Shown in pieces: positions 8,021 to 16,323 of a stretch of DNA of 64,000 bases. The notes below the pieces were generated by a model, which was not told the DNA's origin, searched no databases, and saw only the letters and a list, made by a program, of their open reading frames with translations. Position 1 is the first letter of the stretch. Every line of letters starts with the position of its first letter. The position numbers were made by a program, and so were the translations under genes. Location of the stretch: positions 992,001-1,056,000 of the forward strand of contig CAWCFK010000004.1 in the NCBI GenBank assembly GCA_963794685.1, given 5' to 3'. Origin of the DNA: CAVTWH01 sp963794685 (GTDB taxonomy: Bacteria; Actinomycetota; Actinomycetes; Mycobacteriales; Micromonosporaceae).

Positions 8021-9583
8021 TCAGTTGCTGACGCTGGCCAGGTGGCTCTTGAGGCCCTGGCCGTAGTTGGTGGCAGTGCCGTTCCAGTCGGAGATGAGCG
8101 ACGGTCCGGTGCTGCAGTCCCAGTTGTTCCAGGTCCATCCCAGGTACCCGACACCGTGGGCGTCCGCCCAGTTCATCAGGGTGTCGACGAATCCGTGCGC
8201 GCAGTCGTTCTCGCCGATCTCGGAGAGCGTCAGCGGCACGCTGGCCGCAACCGGGGCCAGCTGGCTGTCGTAGCACGAGGTGTTCGAGCAGGTGTTGAAG
8301 TTGTAGATGTGCGCGAACGCCATCAGGTTGCCGGTGGAGTCGGTCGGCTTGTACTGCAGCCACTGGGTCAGATCGTTGGAGTACGCCAGGCCGCCGATCA
8401 TGACGACGTTGGTGGCTCCGGTGGCCCGGACCGAGTTGAGCAGCGACTGGAATCCGGCCACCTGGTAGGTGATGCCGGGGCAGCTGCCGCCGTCGCGCCA
8501 GCAGAGCCAGCCGGCGGTCTCGCTGCTACCGCTGCCGCGCTCCGGGTACGGCTCGTTGAAGAGGTCGAAGACGACCGCGTTGTTGCCCTTGAAGGCGTTC
8601 GCCACGCCGGTCCAGAACGATGGCGCGTACTGGGCGTCCGGCATCGGCTTCTGGCAGGTTGCCTTGACGTCCGAGCACCCGGCGGACGGGCCGGTGTACA
8701 GGCCGTAGTTCCAGTGCATTTCCACGATCGGGGTGATGCCGTTGGCGATCAGCAGCGCGACGTAGTTCTTCACCTCGGTCTGGTACTGCGCTCCCGAGTA
8801 GCCGCCGGCCGGCACGTCTGAGGTGCCCAGCCAGCACTCCTCGTTCAGCGGTACCCGCACCGTGCGGATCTTCCAGGCCCGCATGGCAGTGACCGAGGCC
8901 TGATCCATCGGACCGTTCCACATGCCGTTGCCCTGGATGCAGGCGAACTCGCCGCCGGAGCGGTTGACGCCGAGCAGCCGGTAGGTGGCACCGGAGGCGG
9001 TGAGCAGCTTGTTGCCGGAGACGTGCAGGGCCGGCGCAGCACCGGTGTTGGGCGGCTGGCTCTGGCTGGCACTGGCGGACGGCGACGCCGAGGAGCGCGA
9101 CGCGGACGGGGACACCGATGGGCTGGTGTTCGGAGTGGTCGCCCTGGTGGTCGGGCTGGCCGAGGTGGCGGAGCCGTTGCAGGCGACGCCGTTGAGGGTG
9201 AACGCGGTCGGGACCGGGTTGCTGCCGCTCCACGCGCCGTTGAAGCCGAGCGACGTCGAGCCGTTGGTGGCCAGGCTGCCGTTCCAGCTCAGGCTGGCAG
9301 CGGTGACGTTCTGGCCGCTCTGCGTCCAGGTGGCGCTCCAGCCCTGGATGACCTTCTGAGCGCTGTTCGGGAAGGTGAAGGCGAGCGTCCAACTGGTGAC
9401 GGCACTGCCCAGGTTGGTGATGGCGACCGAGCCGGTGAACCCGCCCGGCCACGAACTCTGCACGGTGTAGCTGACCGAGCAGCCGGTGGTCGCGGCTGAC
9501 GCGGTGGTGGTCACGATGGCGATACCGGATGCGGCAAGCAGACCGGCAGCGCCCGCGGCCAACAGGGCGGTGCGTTGTCTCAT
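8021..9583 (-). CDS. Secreted endoglucanase, CBM2 plus GH5
   Basis: 520-aa extracellular cellulase. A signal peptide (about residues 1-32, ending ASA) is followed by a cellulose-binding CBM2 (about 33-140, with conserved Trp residues and paired Cys), a Ser/Thr/Pro linker (about 141-185), and a GH5 catalytic domain. The domain shows VFDLFNEPYPE (acid/base Glu) and LTLSEIGEND (nucleophile Glu). An upstream TTG-started extension by five codons is possible, but the GGAG ribosome site overlaps it, so the ATG at 9583 is preferred. A near-perfect CebR operator lies 39 bp upstream, which predicts induction by cello-oligosaccharides. Confidence 0.93.
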   Translation of the reverse strand: MRQRTALLAAGAAGLLAASGIAIVTTTASAATTGCSVSYTVQSSWPGGFTGSVAITNLGSAVTSWTLAFTFPNSAQKVIQGWSATWTQSGQNVTAASLSWNGSLATNGSTSLGFNGAWSGSNPVPTAFTLNGVACNGSATSASPTTRATTPNTSPSVSPSASRSSASPSASASQSQPPNTGAAPALHVSGNKLLTASGATYRLLGVNRSGGEFACIQGNGMWNGPMDQASVTAMRAWKIRTVRVPLNEECWLGTSDVPAGGYSGAQYQTEVKNYVALLIANGITPIVEMHWNYGLYTGPSAGCSDVKATCQKPMPDAQYAPSFWTGVANAFKGNNAVVFDLFNEPYPERGSGSSETAGWLCWRDGGSCPGITYQVAGFQSLLNSVRATGATNVVMIGGLAYSNDLTQWLQYKPTDSTGNLMAFAHIYNFNTCSNTSCYDSQLAPVAASVPLTLSEIGENDCAHGFVDTLMNWADAHGVGYLGWTWNNWDCSTGPSLISDWNGTATNYGQGLKSHLASVSN

Positions 9584-9621
9584 GATGATGATCTCCAAGT
9601 TGTGGACCGGGAAACCATCGA

Positions 9622-9635
9622 TGGAAGCGCTCCCA
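9622..9635 (-). promoter_or_regulatory. CebR-type operator upstream of the GH5 cellulase
   Basis: TGGAAGCGCTCCCA matches the known CebR consensus TGGGAGCGCTCCCA at 13 of 14 positions. A TTGACT that could be a -35 lies upstream at 9660-9665. CebR represses cellulase genes in streptomycetes until cellobiose or cellotriose is present. No CebR gene is evident in the window. Confidence 0.75.
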
Positions 9636-9987
9636 AACTCTCTCGACTGAAATCTGTTTAGTCAAGCGTCGTCGATACCTATACAGACGGTGACGATAGG
9701 TAGTTGATCCGCTACGAATTGCCGTGGCGTCGGGTTCCCGCCAGCTCGGCAATAGGGGCCTCTACCAGGGGCTTTCCATACGTGAACAAATCCGCGGCGG
9801 AGTCGCACGCCTAACTGCCGTCGCCGGGTCTATGGTCACTTGGAGTAACGCGCGGTAAGTCCGGTAAGGGAGTGAACCTTACTGATCAGTACTACTGAGC
9901 GCTACGCGGCATTTCCGCCGGCGTCCTGTGCCAACCCCCCGAATCCCTGGGGATGGCACCCAACCCCACTGGAGTCCGGGGCTCATC
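9636..9987. other. Intergenic region with two dyads
   Basis: No convincing gene is seen. TACCTAT and ATAGGTA form a 7-bp inverted repeat with a 13-bp spacer (9676-9702), and ACTGATCAGT (9881-9890) is a 10-bp palindrome about 100 bp before the next plus-strand gene. The stretch is less GC-rich than its surroundings and likely holds promoters in both directions. Confidence 0.35.
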
Positions 9988-10248
9988 ATGCGTGCGAAAA
10001 AGGATTCATCGTGCACACAGAACAACGGAATTGTCACGAGACGTAACCAATTGCCATTGATCCTGATCATCGTTCTCGGCATCATCGTCCTCGGCTACGC
10101 CCCGGCGCTGCTCGTCCTCGGCGTGCCCGCCGAGGTCGTCGTCGCCGTCGTGCCGGCTGCCGTGCCGCCGTTGGCCGCCATCGCCTGGGGACTGGCCACC
10201 GCCGGTCGCCGGTTGTCGCCGGTTCGGGCCCGTGGCGGGGTGGCGTAG
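9988..10248 (+). CDS. Small membrane protein, unknown function
   Basis: About 86 aa with two adjacent hydrophobic stretches (LPLILIIVLGIIVLGYAPALLVLG, then a second after the PAE turn). I do not recognise a family. The start is uncertain: the ATG at 9988 has a weak GGAG at poor spacing, and an upstream ATG at 9928 is possible. Its stop is one nucleotide before the GTG of the HTH gene, so the two form a unit and it may act as a membrane partner of that regulator. Confidence 0.5.
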   Translation: MRAKKDSSCTQNNGIVTRRNQLPLILIIVLGIIVLGYAPALLVLGVPAEVVVAVVPAAVPPLAAIAWGLATAGRRLSPVRARGGVA

Positions 10249-10249
10249 C

Positions 10250-11065
10250 GTGCCGGCCACCGTGGGACGCCCGTGCAAGTCTGCTCCGGACGAAGCGCCC
10301 GGCGCCGCGCTGAACCGATTCCAGCGCCGCCTCAAGGCGCGCGTCGGTCTGACCTACCGCGCCATCGCGCGGTTGTCGCACACCAGCTACACAACGCTCT
10401 CGCAGAACGCCCACGGGCGCCTGCCGGCGCGGTCGGCAACCGTGGAGGCCTGGGTCGATGCGATCTACCGGGCGGCCGCCGCCAACCGGATCGACATCGG
10501 CTGGTCCCAGGAGACCGCTACCGAGGTGGCGCTGGCGCTGTGGGAGCACTGCCGGCGCGTCGCCGGCCTGGAGGTGCCAACCATCCCCGCTGCGGATCCC
10601 GCCGACGAGCCGGAGTCCACCGCGGAGCCCGAGCAGCCGCCCGGCTCCGCGGAACTCGGTCGCACGCTGGTGATGGACGTGTACGACCCGCGGGTCACCG
10701 CCGGCAGCGCCAGCATGCTCCAGCCCGTCGAGGACCCGGACGAAGGCGACGAGAACACTCCGGACCGGCTCTACCAGGTTCGCGGCGTCACCGAGTTTGT
10801 CGAAGTGCTCCGGCTGGTGGTGGGCCGCGCCTATCGGCTGGGCCGCATCGGCGAGGCCGGGTTGCGGACGCTGACCAGTGAGCCGCTGGCCGGGCTGCTC
10901 CTGGGCCGACACCAACCATCACCGACCTGCGTCCGGGCGGCGATCCTCGCGTGCGGTGGTGACCAGACCGACGTCGCCATCTGGTTGGTGATGCTCGGCC
11001 AACTCTCCCGGGTCACCCGTAGGCAACGCGGGATCGACGACGGGGCGGAGGGGCTGTCCGCCTGA
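10250..11065 (+). CDS. Putative DNA-binding protein with two HTH-like segments
   Basis: 271-aa cytoplasmic protein, no family recognised with certainty. The N-terminal region (LTYRAIARLSHTSYTTLSQNAHGRLPARSATVEAWVDAI, about 30-70) has the layout of an XRE-type helix-turn-helix. A second segment near the C-terminus (GLRTLTSEPLAGLLLGRHQPSP and VRAAILACGG, about 205-245) repeats the same layout. An acidic, Pro-rich linker separates them. It lies one nucleotide downstream of the small membrane protein gene. The GTG at 10250 is preferred over a frame extension that would overlap the upstream gene. Confidence 0.6.
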   Translation: MPATVGRPCKSAPDEAPGAALNRFQRRLKARVGLTYRAIARLSHTSYTTLSQNAHGRLPARSATVEAWVDAIYRAAAANRIDIGWSQETATEVALALWEHCRRVAGLEVPTIPAADPADEPESTAEPEQPPGSAELGRTLVMDVYDPRVTAGSASMLQPVEDPDEGDENTPDRLYQVRGVTEFVEVLRLVVGRAYRLGRIGEAGLRTLTSEPLAGLLLGRHQPSPTCVRAAILACGGDQTDVAIWLVMLGQLSRVTRRQRGIDDGAEGLSA

Positions 11066-11212
11066 AGCCGACCGCGGGTGTCCCACCGGGCCCGGAGCCG
11101 AGCCGTGCAGGGGCCCGGTGGGACGCCGTTCCGGTTGGCGCGCAGATGACCGACCGTAGTCAACAGCCTGCCGAGTGGCACAGGCGCGCGTTCCTCGGTC
11201 ATGCTGTTCGCT

Positions 11213-13558
11213 GTGAGTACCCCGCAGGACCTCGACGAGCGGTTCCGCACGATCATCGGTGAGCTGGGCGGCACCGAGCCGGCCGGCACCGAGCCCGCTG
11301 GCGACCCGGAACAGCCGCTACGGCCCGATTCGGAGCTGACCGGCGCGCTGGCCAAGGAACTGTTCGACGCCCAGCTCGCCAGCCGCCACCTCGATCTGGC
11401 CGCCCGCTGGCTACGCGACTTCCGCGAGGGGTACTACACCATCGGCTCGTCCGGGCACGAGGGGAACGCCGCCGTCGCCGCCGCGCTGCGGGTCACCGAC
11501 CCGGCGCTGCTGCACTACCGCTCCGGCGGCTTCTACTGCGCCCGCGCGGTGCTGTCCCGCCTCGAGGGCGGCAAGCACGGCGGGCTCGGCGCGGCCATCC
11601 GGGACGTGTTGCAGGGCATCGTCGCGTCCGCCCAGGAACCCATCGCGGGCGGCCGGCACAAGGTCTTCGGCCACCCCGACCTGGAAATCATCCCGACCAC
11701 CTCGACGATCGCCTCGCACCTGCCGCGCGCCGTCGGACTCGGCTTCGCCATCGAGCGCAGCCGGCGGGTACCGCCACCGGTACCGAGCTGGCCGGCCGAT
11801 TCCGTGGTGGTCTGCTCGTTCGGCGACGCCTCGATCAACCACGCGAGCGCCACCGCCGCGTTCAACACCGCCGGCTGGTGCGACCACTCCGGGCTGCGGC
11901 TGCCGGTGCTGTTCGTCTGCGAGGACAACGGCCTGGGCATCAGCGTCCGCTCGCCGCAGGGCTGGGTCGAGGCCAGCCTGTCCAGCCGCCCCGGACTGCG
12001 CTACTTCTACGCCGACGGGCTGGACCTCGCGCAGACCTACGACACCGCGGTCGCCGCCGTCGGCTGGGTCCGCCGGCAGCGCCGGCCGGCAGTCCTGCAC
12101 CTGCGTACCGTGCGGCTGCTCGGGCACGCGGGCGCGGACGCCGAGATCGCGTACCGCACGCCCGGCGAGATCAACGCCGACCTCGACCTGGACCCGTTGC
12201 TGGGTACCGCGCGGCTGCTGATCGAGAGCGGGGCGGCGACCAGGGCCGAAGTGCTCACCCGGTACGACGAGATCGGCTGGCTGGTCCGCAAGACGGCCGA
12301 GGAAGTGCTCGGGGAGGCGAAGCTGGCCACCCCGACCGAGGTCGTCGCGCCGCTCGCCCCGCGCCGCCCGATCCGGGTGGCCCGGGCGGTCGCCGAGTCC
12401 GGGGCCGGGCTGGGTCGTACCCTCGCCATTGCCGCAACCGCCGCCAACGGCGACATCGACCGACCCGACGGACCCACCGCGGCCGACCGCCTGCGGATCT
12501 TCGGCAGCCGGCTGCCGGAACGCTCCGGCAACCTCACCCTCGGCCAGTCGATCAACGCGGCCCTCACCGACGTGCTGCTCTGCTACCCGCAGGCGCTGGT
12601 CTTCGGCGAGGACGTGGCCGTCAAGGGCGGCGTCTACGGGGTGACCAAGGGGCTGCGCAGCCGGTTCGGGGCCAGTCGGGTGTTCGACACGCTGCTGGAC
12701 GAGACCTCCATCCTCGGCCTGGCGCTCGGCGCCGGCCTGGCCGGACTGCTGCCGATCCCGGAGATCCAGTACCTGGCGTACCTGCACAACGCCGAGGACC
12801 AGCTCCGTGGGGAGGCCGCCTCGCAGGCGTTCTTCTCCAGCGGCGCGTTCCGCAACCCGATGGTGGTCCGCATCGCCGGCCTGGCCTACCAGGAGGGCTT
12901 CGGCGGGCACTTCCACAACGACAACTCGGTCGCCGTGCTGCGCGACATCCCCGGCCTGGTGCTCGCCTGCCCGGCCCGCCCCGACGACGCCGCCGCGATG
13001 CTGCGCACCTGCGCCGCCGCGGCCGTGGTCGACGGCTCGGTCTGCGCCTACCTGGAACCCATCGCCCTCTACGGCGTCCGCGACCTGCACGCCGCCGGCG
13101 ACAGCGGCTGGACCGCCCCCTACCCGTCCCCGCTGGCCTGGGGTGAGGCGCACGTGCCGATCGGCCGGGCCCGGGTCGACGTGGTCGGCTCCGGCGCCGA
13201 GTTGACCATCCTCACCTTCGGTAACGGGGTGCGGATGTCGCTGCGGGTGGCCGCCCGGATGGCCGAGGCCGGCATCGGCACCCGGGTGGTGGACCTGCGC
13301 TGGCTCTCCCCGCTGCCGGTGGCCGACATCGTCCGCGAGGCCGGGGTGACCGGCCGGGTGCTCATCGTCGACGAGACCCGCCGCTCCGGCGGCGTCGGCG
13401 AGGGTGTGCTCTCCGCCCTCGTGGACGCCGGCTTCGTCGGGTCCGTACGGCGGGCCGCCGCGCTCGATTCCTTCGTCCCGTTGGGTGCGGCAGCCGGGCA
13501 CGTACTGGTCAGCGAAGAGTCGATCATTGCGGGGGCGCGCGCCCTGCTGGCCTCGTAA
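11213..13558 (+). CDS. 2-oxoacid dehydrogenase E1 component, alpha and beta domains fused
   Basis: About 781-aa thiamine-diphosphate enzyme. The E1-alpha half (about residues 60-380) contains GDASINHASATAAFN, the TPP/Mg motif. The E1-beta half (about 439-781) contains the phosphorylated-loop-like VFGEDVAVKGGVYGVTKGL, EIQYLAY and the C-terminal transketolase domain with VLIVDETRRSGGVGEG. In most bacteria these are two genes; the fused form is known in some lineages. The substrate is probably a branched-chain or other 2-oxoacid, but no E2 or E3 gene is adjacent. The start is ambiguous: GTG 11213 has a CATGCT box 7 nt upstream that would suit a leaderless transcript, while an in-frame ATG lies at 11201. 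A short Gly-Thr-Glu-Pro-Ala repeat is near the N-terminus. Confidence 0.85.
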   Translation: MSTPQDLDERFRTIIGELGGTEPAGTEPAGDPEQPLRPDSELTGALAKELFDAQLASRHLDLAARWLRDFREGYYTIGSSGHEGNAAVAAALRVTDPALLHYRSGGFYCARAVLSRLEGGKHGGLGAAIRDVLQGIVASAQEPIAGGRHKVFGHPDLEIIPTTSTIASHLPRAVGLGFAIERSRRVPPPVPSWPADSVVVCSFGDASINHASATAAFNTAGWCDHSGLRLPVLFVCEDNGLGISVRSPQGWVEASLSSRPGLRYFYADGLDLAQTYDTAVAAVGWVRRQRRPAVLHLRTVRLLGHAGADAEIAYRTPGEINADLDLDPLLGTARLLIESGAATRAEVLTRYDEIGWLVRKTAEEVLGEAKLATPTEVVAPLAPRRPIRVARAVAESGAGLGRTLAIAATAANGDIDRPDGPTAADRLRIFGSRLPERSGNLTLGQSINAALTDVLLCYPQALVFGEDVAVKGGVYGVTKGLRSRFGASRVFDTLLDETSILGLALGAGLAGLLPIPEIQYLAYLHNAEDQLRGEAASQAFFSSGAFRNPMVVRIAGLAYQEGFGGHFHNDNSVAVLRDIPGLVLACPARPDDAAAMLRTCAAAAVVDGSVCAYLEPIALYGVRDLHAAGDSGWTAPYPSPLAWGEAHVPIGRARVDVVGSGAELTILTFGNGVRMSLRVAARMAEAGIGTRVVDLRWLSPLPVADIVREAGVTGRVLIVDETRRSGGVGEGVLSALVDAGFVGSVRRAAALDSFVPLGAAAGHVLVSEESIIAGARALLAS

Positions 13559-13675
13559 GCCGTATCTTTGCGGGTGTATCCGGTGCGCCACTTGCGCACA
13601 GCGCTGTGACTGTGTGGACTACCGGCTAAGGCGTCGATCCACGACGTCAACGTTTGCATGAGGAGGCAGGGGACA

Positions 13676-14110
13676 GTGAGCGCGACCGCAGGTCAGGCCG
13701 CTGATGGCGTACGCAGCCTGGCGGACCGGTTCAACATCGAACCGGGCATGGTCGTTATGGAGATGGGCTACGACGATGACGTGGACGAAGATCTCCGGAA
13801 CGCCCTGATCGACCGTTGCGGGGAACTGGTCGACGAAGACACCGACGAGGTCGTCGACGTGGTGCTGCTGTGGTGGCGCGACGGCGACGGCGACCTGGTC
13901 GACACCCTGGTCGACGCCCTCGGCCCGCTGGCCGACAACGGAGTGGTCTGGCTGCTGACCCCCAAGGCCGGCCGGGACGGCCACGTCGAGCCCAGCGAGA
14001 TCACCGAGTCGGCCCCGACCGCCGGCCTCGCCCAGACCACGATCATCAGCGCCGGCAAGGACTGGAGCGGCGCCCGCCTGGTCTCCCCGAGGTCCGCCCG
14101 CAAGCGCTGA
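13676..14110 (+). CDS. DUF3052 family protein
   Basis: 144-aa actinobacterial protein of unknown function (DUF3052, homologous to the mycobacterial gene next to ahpE). The frame matches throughout: LADRFNIEPGMVVMEMGYDDDVDEDLR at the N-terminus and the C-terminal GLAQTTIISAGKDWSGARLVSPR. It begins at the GTG 9 nt after AGGAGG, not at the ATG six codons earlier. It is followed by a hairpin and then by ahpE, an arrangement conserved in actinobacteria. Confidence 0.88.
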   Translation: MSATAGQAADGVRSLADRFNIEPGMVVMEMGYDDDVDEDLRNALIDRCGELVDEDTDEVVDVVLLWWRDGDGDLVDTLVDALGPLADNGVVWLLTPKAGRDGHVEPSEITESAPTAGLAQTTIISAGKDWSGARLVSPRSARKR

Positions 14111-14166
14111 CTCTCTCCCTTTCCCGCCTTTGCGGCCCCGGTTTGCCTCCGGCGGCCCGGTGACTC

Positions 14167-14194
14167 CCGACCCGGCGAGCTGTCGCCGGGTCGG
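14167..14194 (+). terminator. Hairpin between DUF3052 and ahpE
   Basis: 12-bp perfect stem CCGACCCGGCGA / TCGCCGGGTCGG with a GCTG loop. It probably terminates the DUF3052 transcript. Confidence 0.65.
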
Positions 14195-14242
14195 CGTGGC
14201 ATGCTCGAAGCGTTGTGATCGTCGTCAGCGCAGGAGCGTGGC

Positions 14243-14698
14243 ATGCCCATCGAGGTGGGGGCGCAGGCCCCGGATTTCGTCCTCAAGGACCAGAACAACC
14301 AGGAAGTACGGCTGGCCGACTTCCGTGGCGTCAAGAAGGTCCTGCTGGTGTTCTACCCGCTCGCCTTCACCGGCACCTGCCAGGGTGAGCTGTGCACGGT
14401 CCGGGACAACGTCGGCGACTTCGCCAACGACACCGTCCAGGTGCTGACCGTCTCCGTCGACTCCCCGTACTCGCACAAGATCTGGGCCGACCAGCAGGGC
14501 TACGACTTCCCGCTGCTGTCCGACTTCTGGCCGCACGGCGCGGTCGCCCAGGCGTACGGGGTGTTCAACTCCGAGAAGGGCTTCGCCAACCGGGGCACCT
14601 TCGTCATCGACGAGTCGGGCACGGTCACCTTCGCCGAGGAGAACGGCCCTGGCCAGGCCCGCGACCAGGACGCCTGGCGCAAGGCCCTGACCGGCTGA
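14243..14698 (+). CDS. ahpE: Peroxiredoxin, AhpE type
   Basis: 151-aa cytoplasmic thiol peroxidase that reduces peroxides through a cysteine. The active-site block PLAFTGTCQGELC (about residues 37-49) contains the PxxxTxxC motif with the peroxidatic Cys; a second Cys four residues on could resolve it. Length and the C-terminal NRGTFVIDESG pattern suit the AhpE/1-Cys group. AGGAG precedes the ATG. It lies next to DUF3052 as in mycobacteria. Confidence 0.9.
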   Translation: MPIEVGAQAPDFVLKDQNNQEVRLADFRGVKKVLLVFYPLAFTGTCQGELCTVRDNVGDFANDTVQVLTVSVDSPYSHKIWADQQGYDFPLLSDFWPHGAVAQAYGVFNSEKGFANRGTFVIDESGTVTFAEENGPGQARDQDAWRKALTG

Positions 14699-14778
14699 CC
14701 CGCTCTCTTTCTGGGGTGGCGATGCGGCGCCGGATCGACCCGGAAACGGCGGCACTGTAGACTTGCCGCCGTTGTCCG

Positions 14779-14850
14779 GGGCGCGTAGCTCAGCGGAAGA
14801 GCACTCGCCTTACAAGCGAGGGGTCGCAGGTTCGAAACCTGCCGCGCCCA
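14779..14850 (+). tRNA. tRNA-Val (anticodon TAC)
   Basis: Full cloverleaf: acceptor GGGCGCG pairs with CGCGCCC (14843-14849), D arm GCTC...GAGC, anticodon stem CTCGC/GCGAG around CTTACAA with anticodon TAC, and T arm with TTCGAAA. The 3' CCA is not encoded. Confidence 0.95.
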
Positions 14851-14871
14851 CCCCAAATCAGCAAGGCTTCA

Positions 14872-15111
14872 ATGCTCGTTCCGTTCTCCGAGGACCCGCC
14901 CCGCTCCTGGCACTGGCGCGCGCTCCCGTTCGCCTGGACCGTGATGGTGCTCGGCATGCTGTTCCAAGCCGCCGCCATCCTGTACAACCTCACCCACGCT
15001 GAGGTGATCTACGCGGCCATCGATGCGAAGTCCATGTCGGAGACCGGCACCTTCGCGATCATGCCTCTTCGCCACCCGGGTCGAACGCGACTTCGAACGG
15101 GTCGCGGCTGA
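14872..15111 (+). CDS. Short hypothetical protein, possibly a gene remnant
   Basis: 79-aa frame just after the tRNA. One hydrophobic segment (FAWTVMVLGMLFQAAAILYNL, about 20-40) is convincing, but the last 20 residues are Arg-rich and look like out-of-frame sequence, so it may be the 5' end of a truncated membrane-protein gene. No family recognised. tRNA 3' flanks are common integration sites, but no integrase or att repeat is visible. Confidence 0.3.
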   Translation: MLVPFSEDPPRSWHWRALPFAWTVMVLGMLFQAAAILYNLTHAEVIYAAIDAKSMSETGTFAIMPLRHPGRTRLRTGRG

Positions 15112-15122
15112 GGCCGTTGTGT

Positions 15123-15178
15123 GATCTTGGGGTTATGGCTGTGATCATGGACGTCGAGACAGCCATAACCCCAAGATC
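15123..15178. repeat. Dispersed hairpin repeat, copy 1
   Basis: Perfect 20-bp inverted repeat (left arm GATCTTGGGGTTATGGCTGT) with a 16-nt loop. The outer part of both arms (GATCTTGGGGTTAT and its complement) recurs at 44765-44820 inside another gene, so this is a dispersed element and not only a terminator. Confidence 0.85.
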
Positions 15179-15260
15179 CCCTGAGGGACCTCGGCGGCGG
15201 TCAGGCGGCGGCTACTGGGCGTCCGTGGCCGGGGCGGTCGGCTGACCCGGCGTCGACGCA

Positions 15261-15698
15261 TCACAGCAGGCAGAACTCGTTGCCTTCCGGGTCGGCCATC
15301 ATCAGGTGGTCGGGGGTGCCGTCGGCCGGCACCTGACAGATCACGGTGGCGCCCGCCGCGGTGAGTCGGGCGGCCTCCGCCGTCACCCGGGGCCAACGGA
15401 CCTCCCACGGTTGCTCGCGACCACCGCCGACCGGAACGTCCAGGTGGAGCCGGTTCTTGACGACCTTGAACTCGGGCACCTTGAGGAACGACAGACTGGG
15501 CAGCGCCCCCTCGGGGTCGGTGAGGTAGGCGCCGTCGTCCCACTCGTCCTCGGGCACGCCGTGGTGCGTCATCCACTCCTGCCAACTGGCGAAGCCTTCC
15601 GGTGGGGGAGCGTCGACGTAGCCCAGGGCCACCTTCCAGAACGCGGCCACCACCGCCGGCTGCGCGCAGTCGATCGTCAGAGTCCACTTCGAGGTCAT
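15261..15698 (-). CDS. VOC superfamily (glyoxalase-like) protein
   Basis: 145-aa protein of the glyoxalase/bleomycin-resistance/dioxygenase fold, actinobacterial glyoxalase-like type. The opening TSKWTLTIDCAQPAVVAAFW and closing DPEGNEFCLL are the typical ends of a VOC module. It is a single module, so probably works as a dimer. The substrate is unknown. GGGGAGG lies just before the ATG. Confidence 0.8.
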   Translation of the reverse strand: MTSKWTLTIDCAQPAVVAAFWKVALGYVDAPPPEGFASWQEWMTHHGVPEDEWDDGAYLTDPEGALPSLSFLKVPEFKVVKNRLHLDVPVGGGREQPWEVRWPRVTAEAARLTAAGATVICQVPADGTPDHLMMADPEGNEFCLL

Positions 15699-15862
15699 CG
15701 AGCCTCCCCAGGCCGGGCTGTCCAGTCGTCGTCCAGCAGAGCACGGCCCACCGACAACCGCCGGGTGGCCGGCGGCGTGGGGCTATCCGCTGCGGAACAC
15801 CCGGTGACGGGGCAGGCTGGGACGGGACAGGCCAGACCACAGCTGGAAGGGAGATCGTGTCA

Positions 15863-16240
15863 ATGAGTGACTGGACCGTTGACGAACTAGCCAAGATCGA
15901 AACGGCGGACGAGTTGCAGATCGCGCCGCTGCGGCGGGACGGAACGCAGCGCGACCCGGTGACCATCTGGGTCGTCCGCAACGGCGACGATGTCTTCGTA
16001 CGGGCGTTCAAGGGCCCCGAGGGCTGGTGGTACCGCACCACGCAGGCGCGCCACGAGGGGCACATCCGGGCGGGTGGCGTCGACAAGGATGTCAGCTTCG
16101 TCGTGGAGACCGACGCCGGCACCAACGAAAAGATCGACACCGCGTACCGCACCAAGTACCAGCGCTATGACGCGCAATTCGTCGATCCGATGGTGGCCCC
16201 GCCCGCCCGCGCGGCGACGCTCAAACTCGTTCCGCGCTGA
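15863..16240 (+). CDS. DUF2255 family protein
   Basis: 125-aa protein of unknown function. WVVRNGDDVFVRAFKGPEGWWYR is the family hallmark and resembles a small flavin-binding split-barrel-like strand pattern. An ATG at 15863 and a GTG two codons earlier both follow GAAGGGAG; the ATG has better spacing. It stands between a VOC gene and an aldo/keto reductase, consistent with a small redox-metabolism cluster. Confidence 0.8.
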   Translation: MSDWTVDELAKIETADELQIAPLRRDGTQRDPVTIWVVRNGDDVFVRAFKGPEGWWYRTTQARHEGHIRAGGVDKDVSFVVETDAGTNEKIDTAYRTKYQRYDAQFVDPMVAPPARAATLKLVPR

Positions 16241-16323
16241 AACTCGCCCCGCGCTGACGGGCCCGGCGGCCGACTAGCGTCGGCTACGACGGGCACCACC
16301 ACTTCACGGAGAGGCGAAGCCGC

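Noticed and set aside
14779..15260. Integrated element at the tRNA-Val gene
   Set aside because: No integrase, excisionase or repeated tRNA 3' end is visible in the following sequence.
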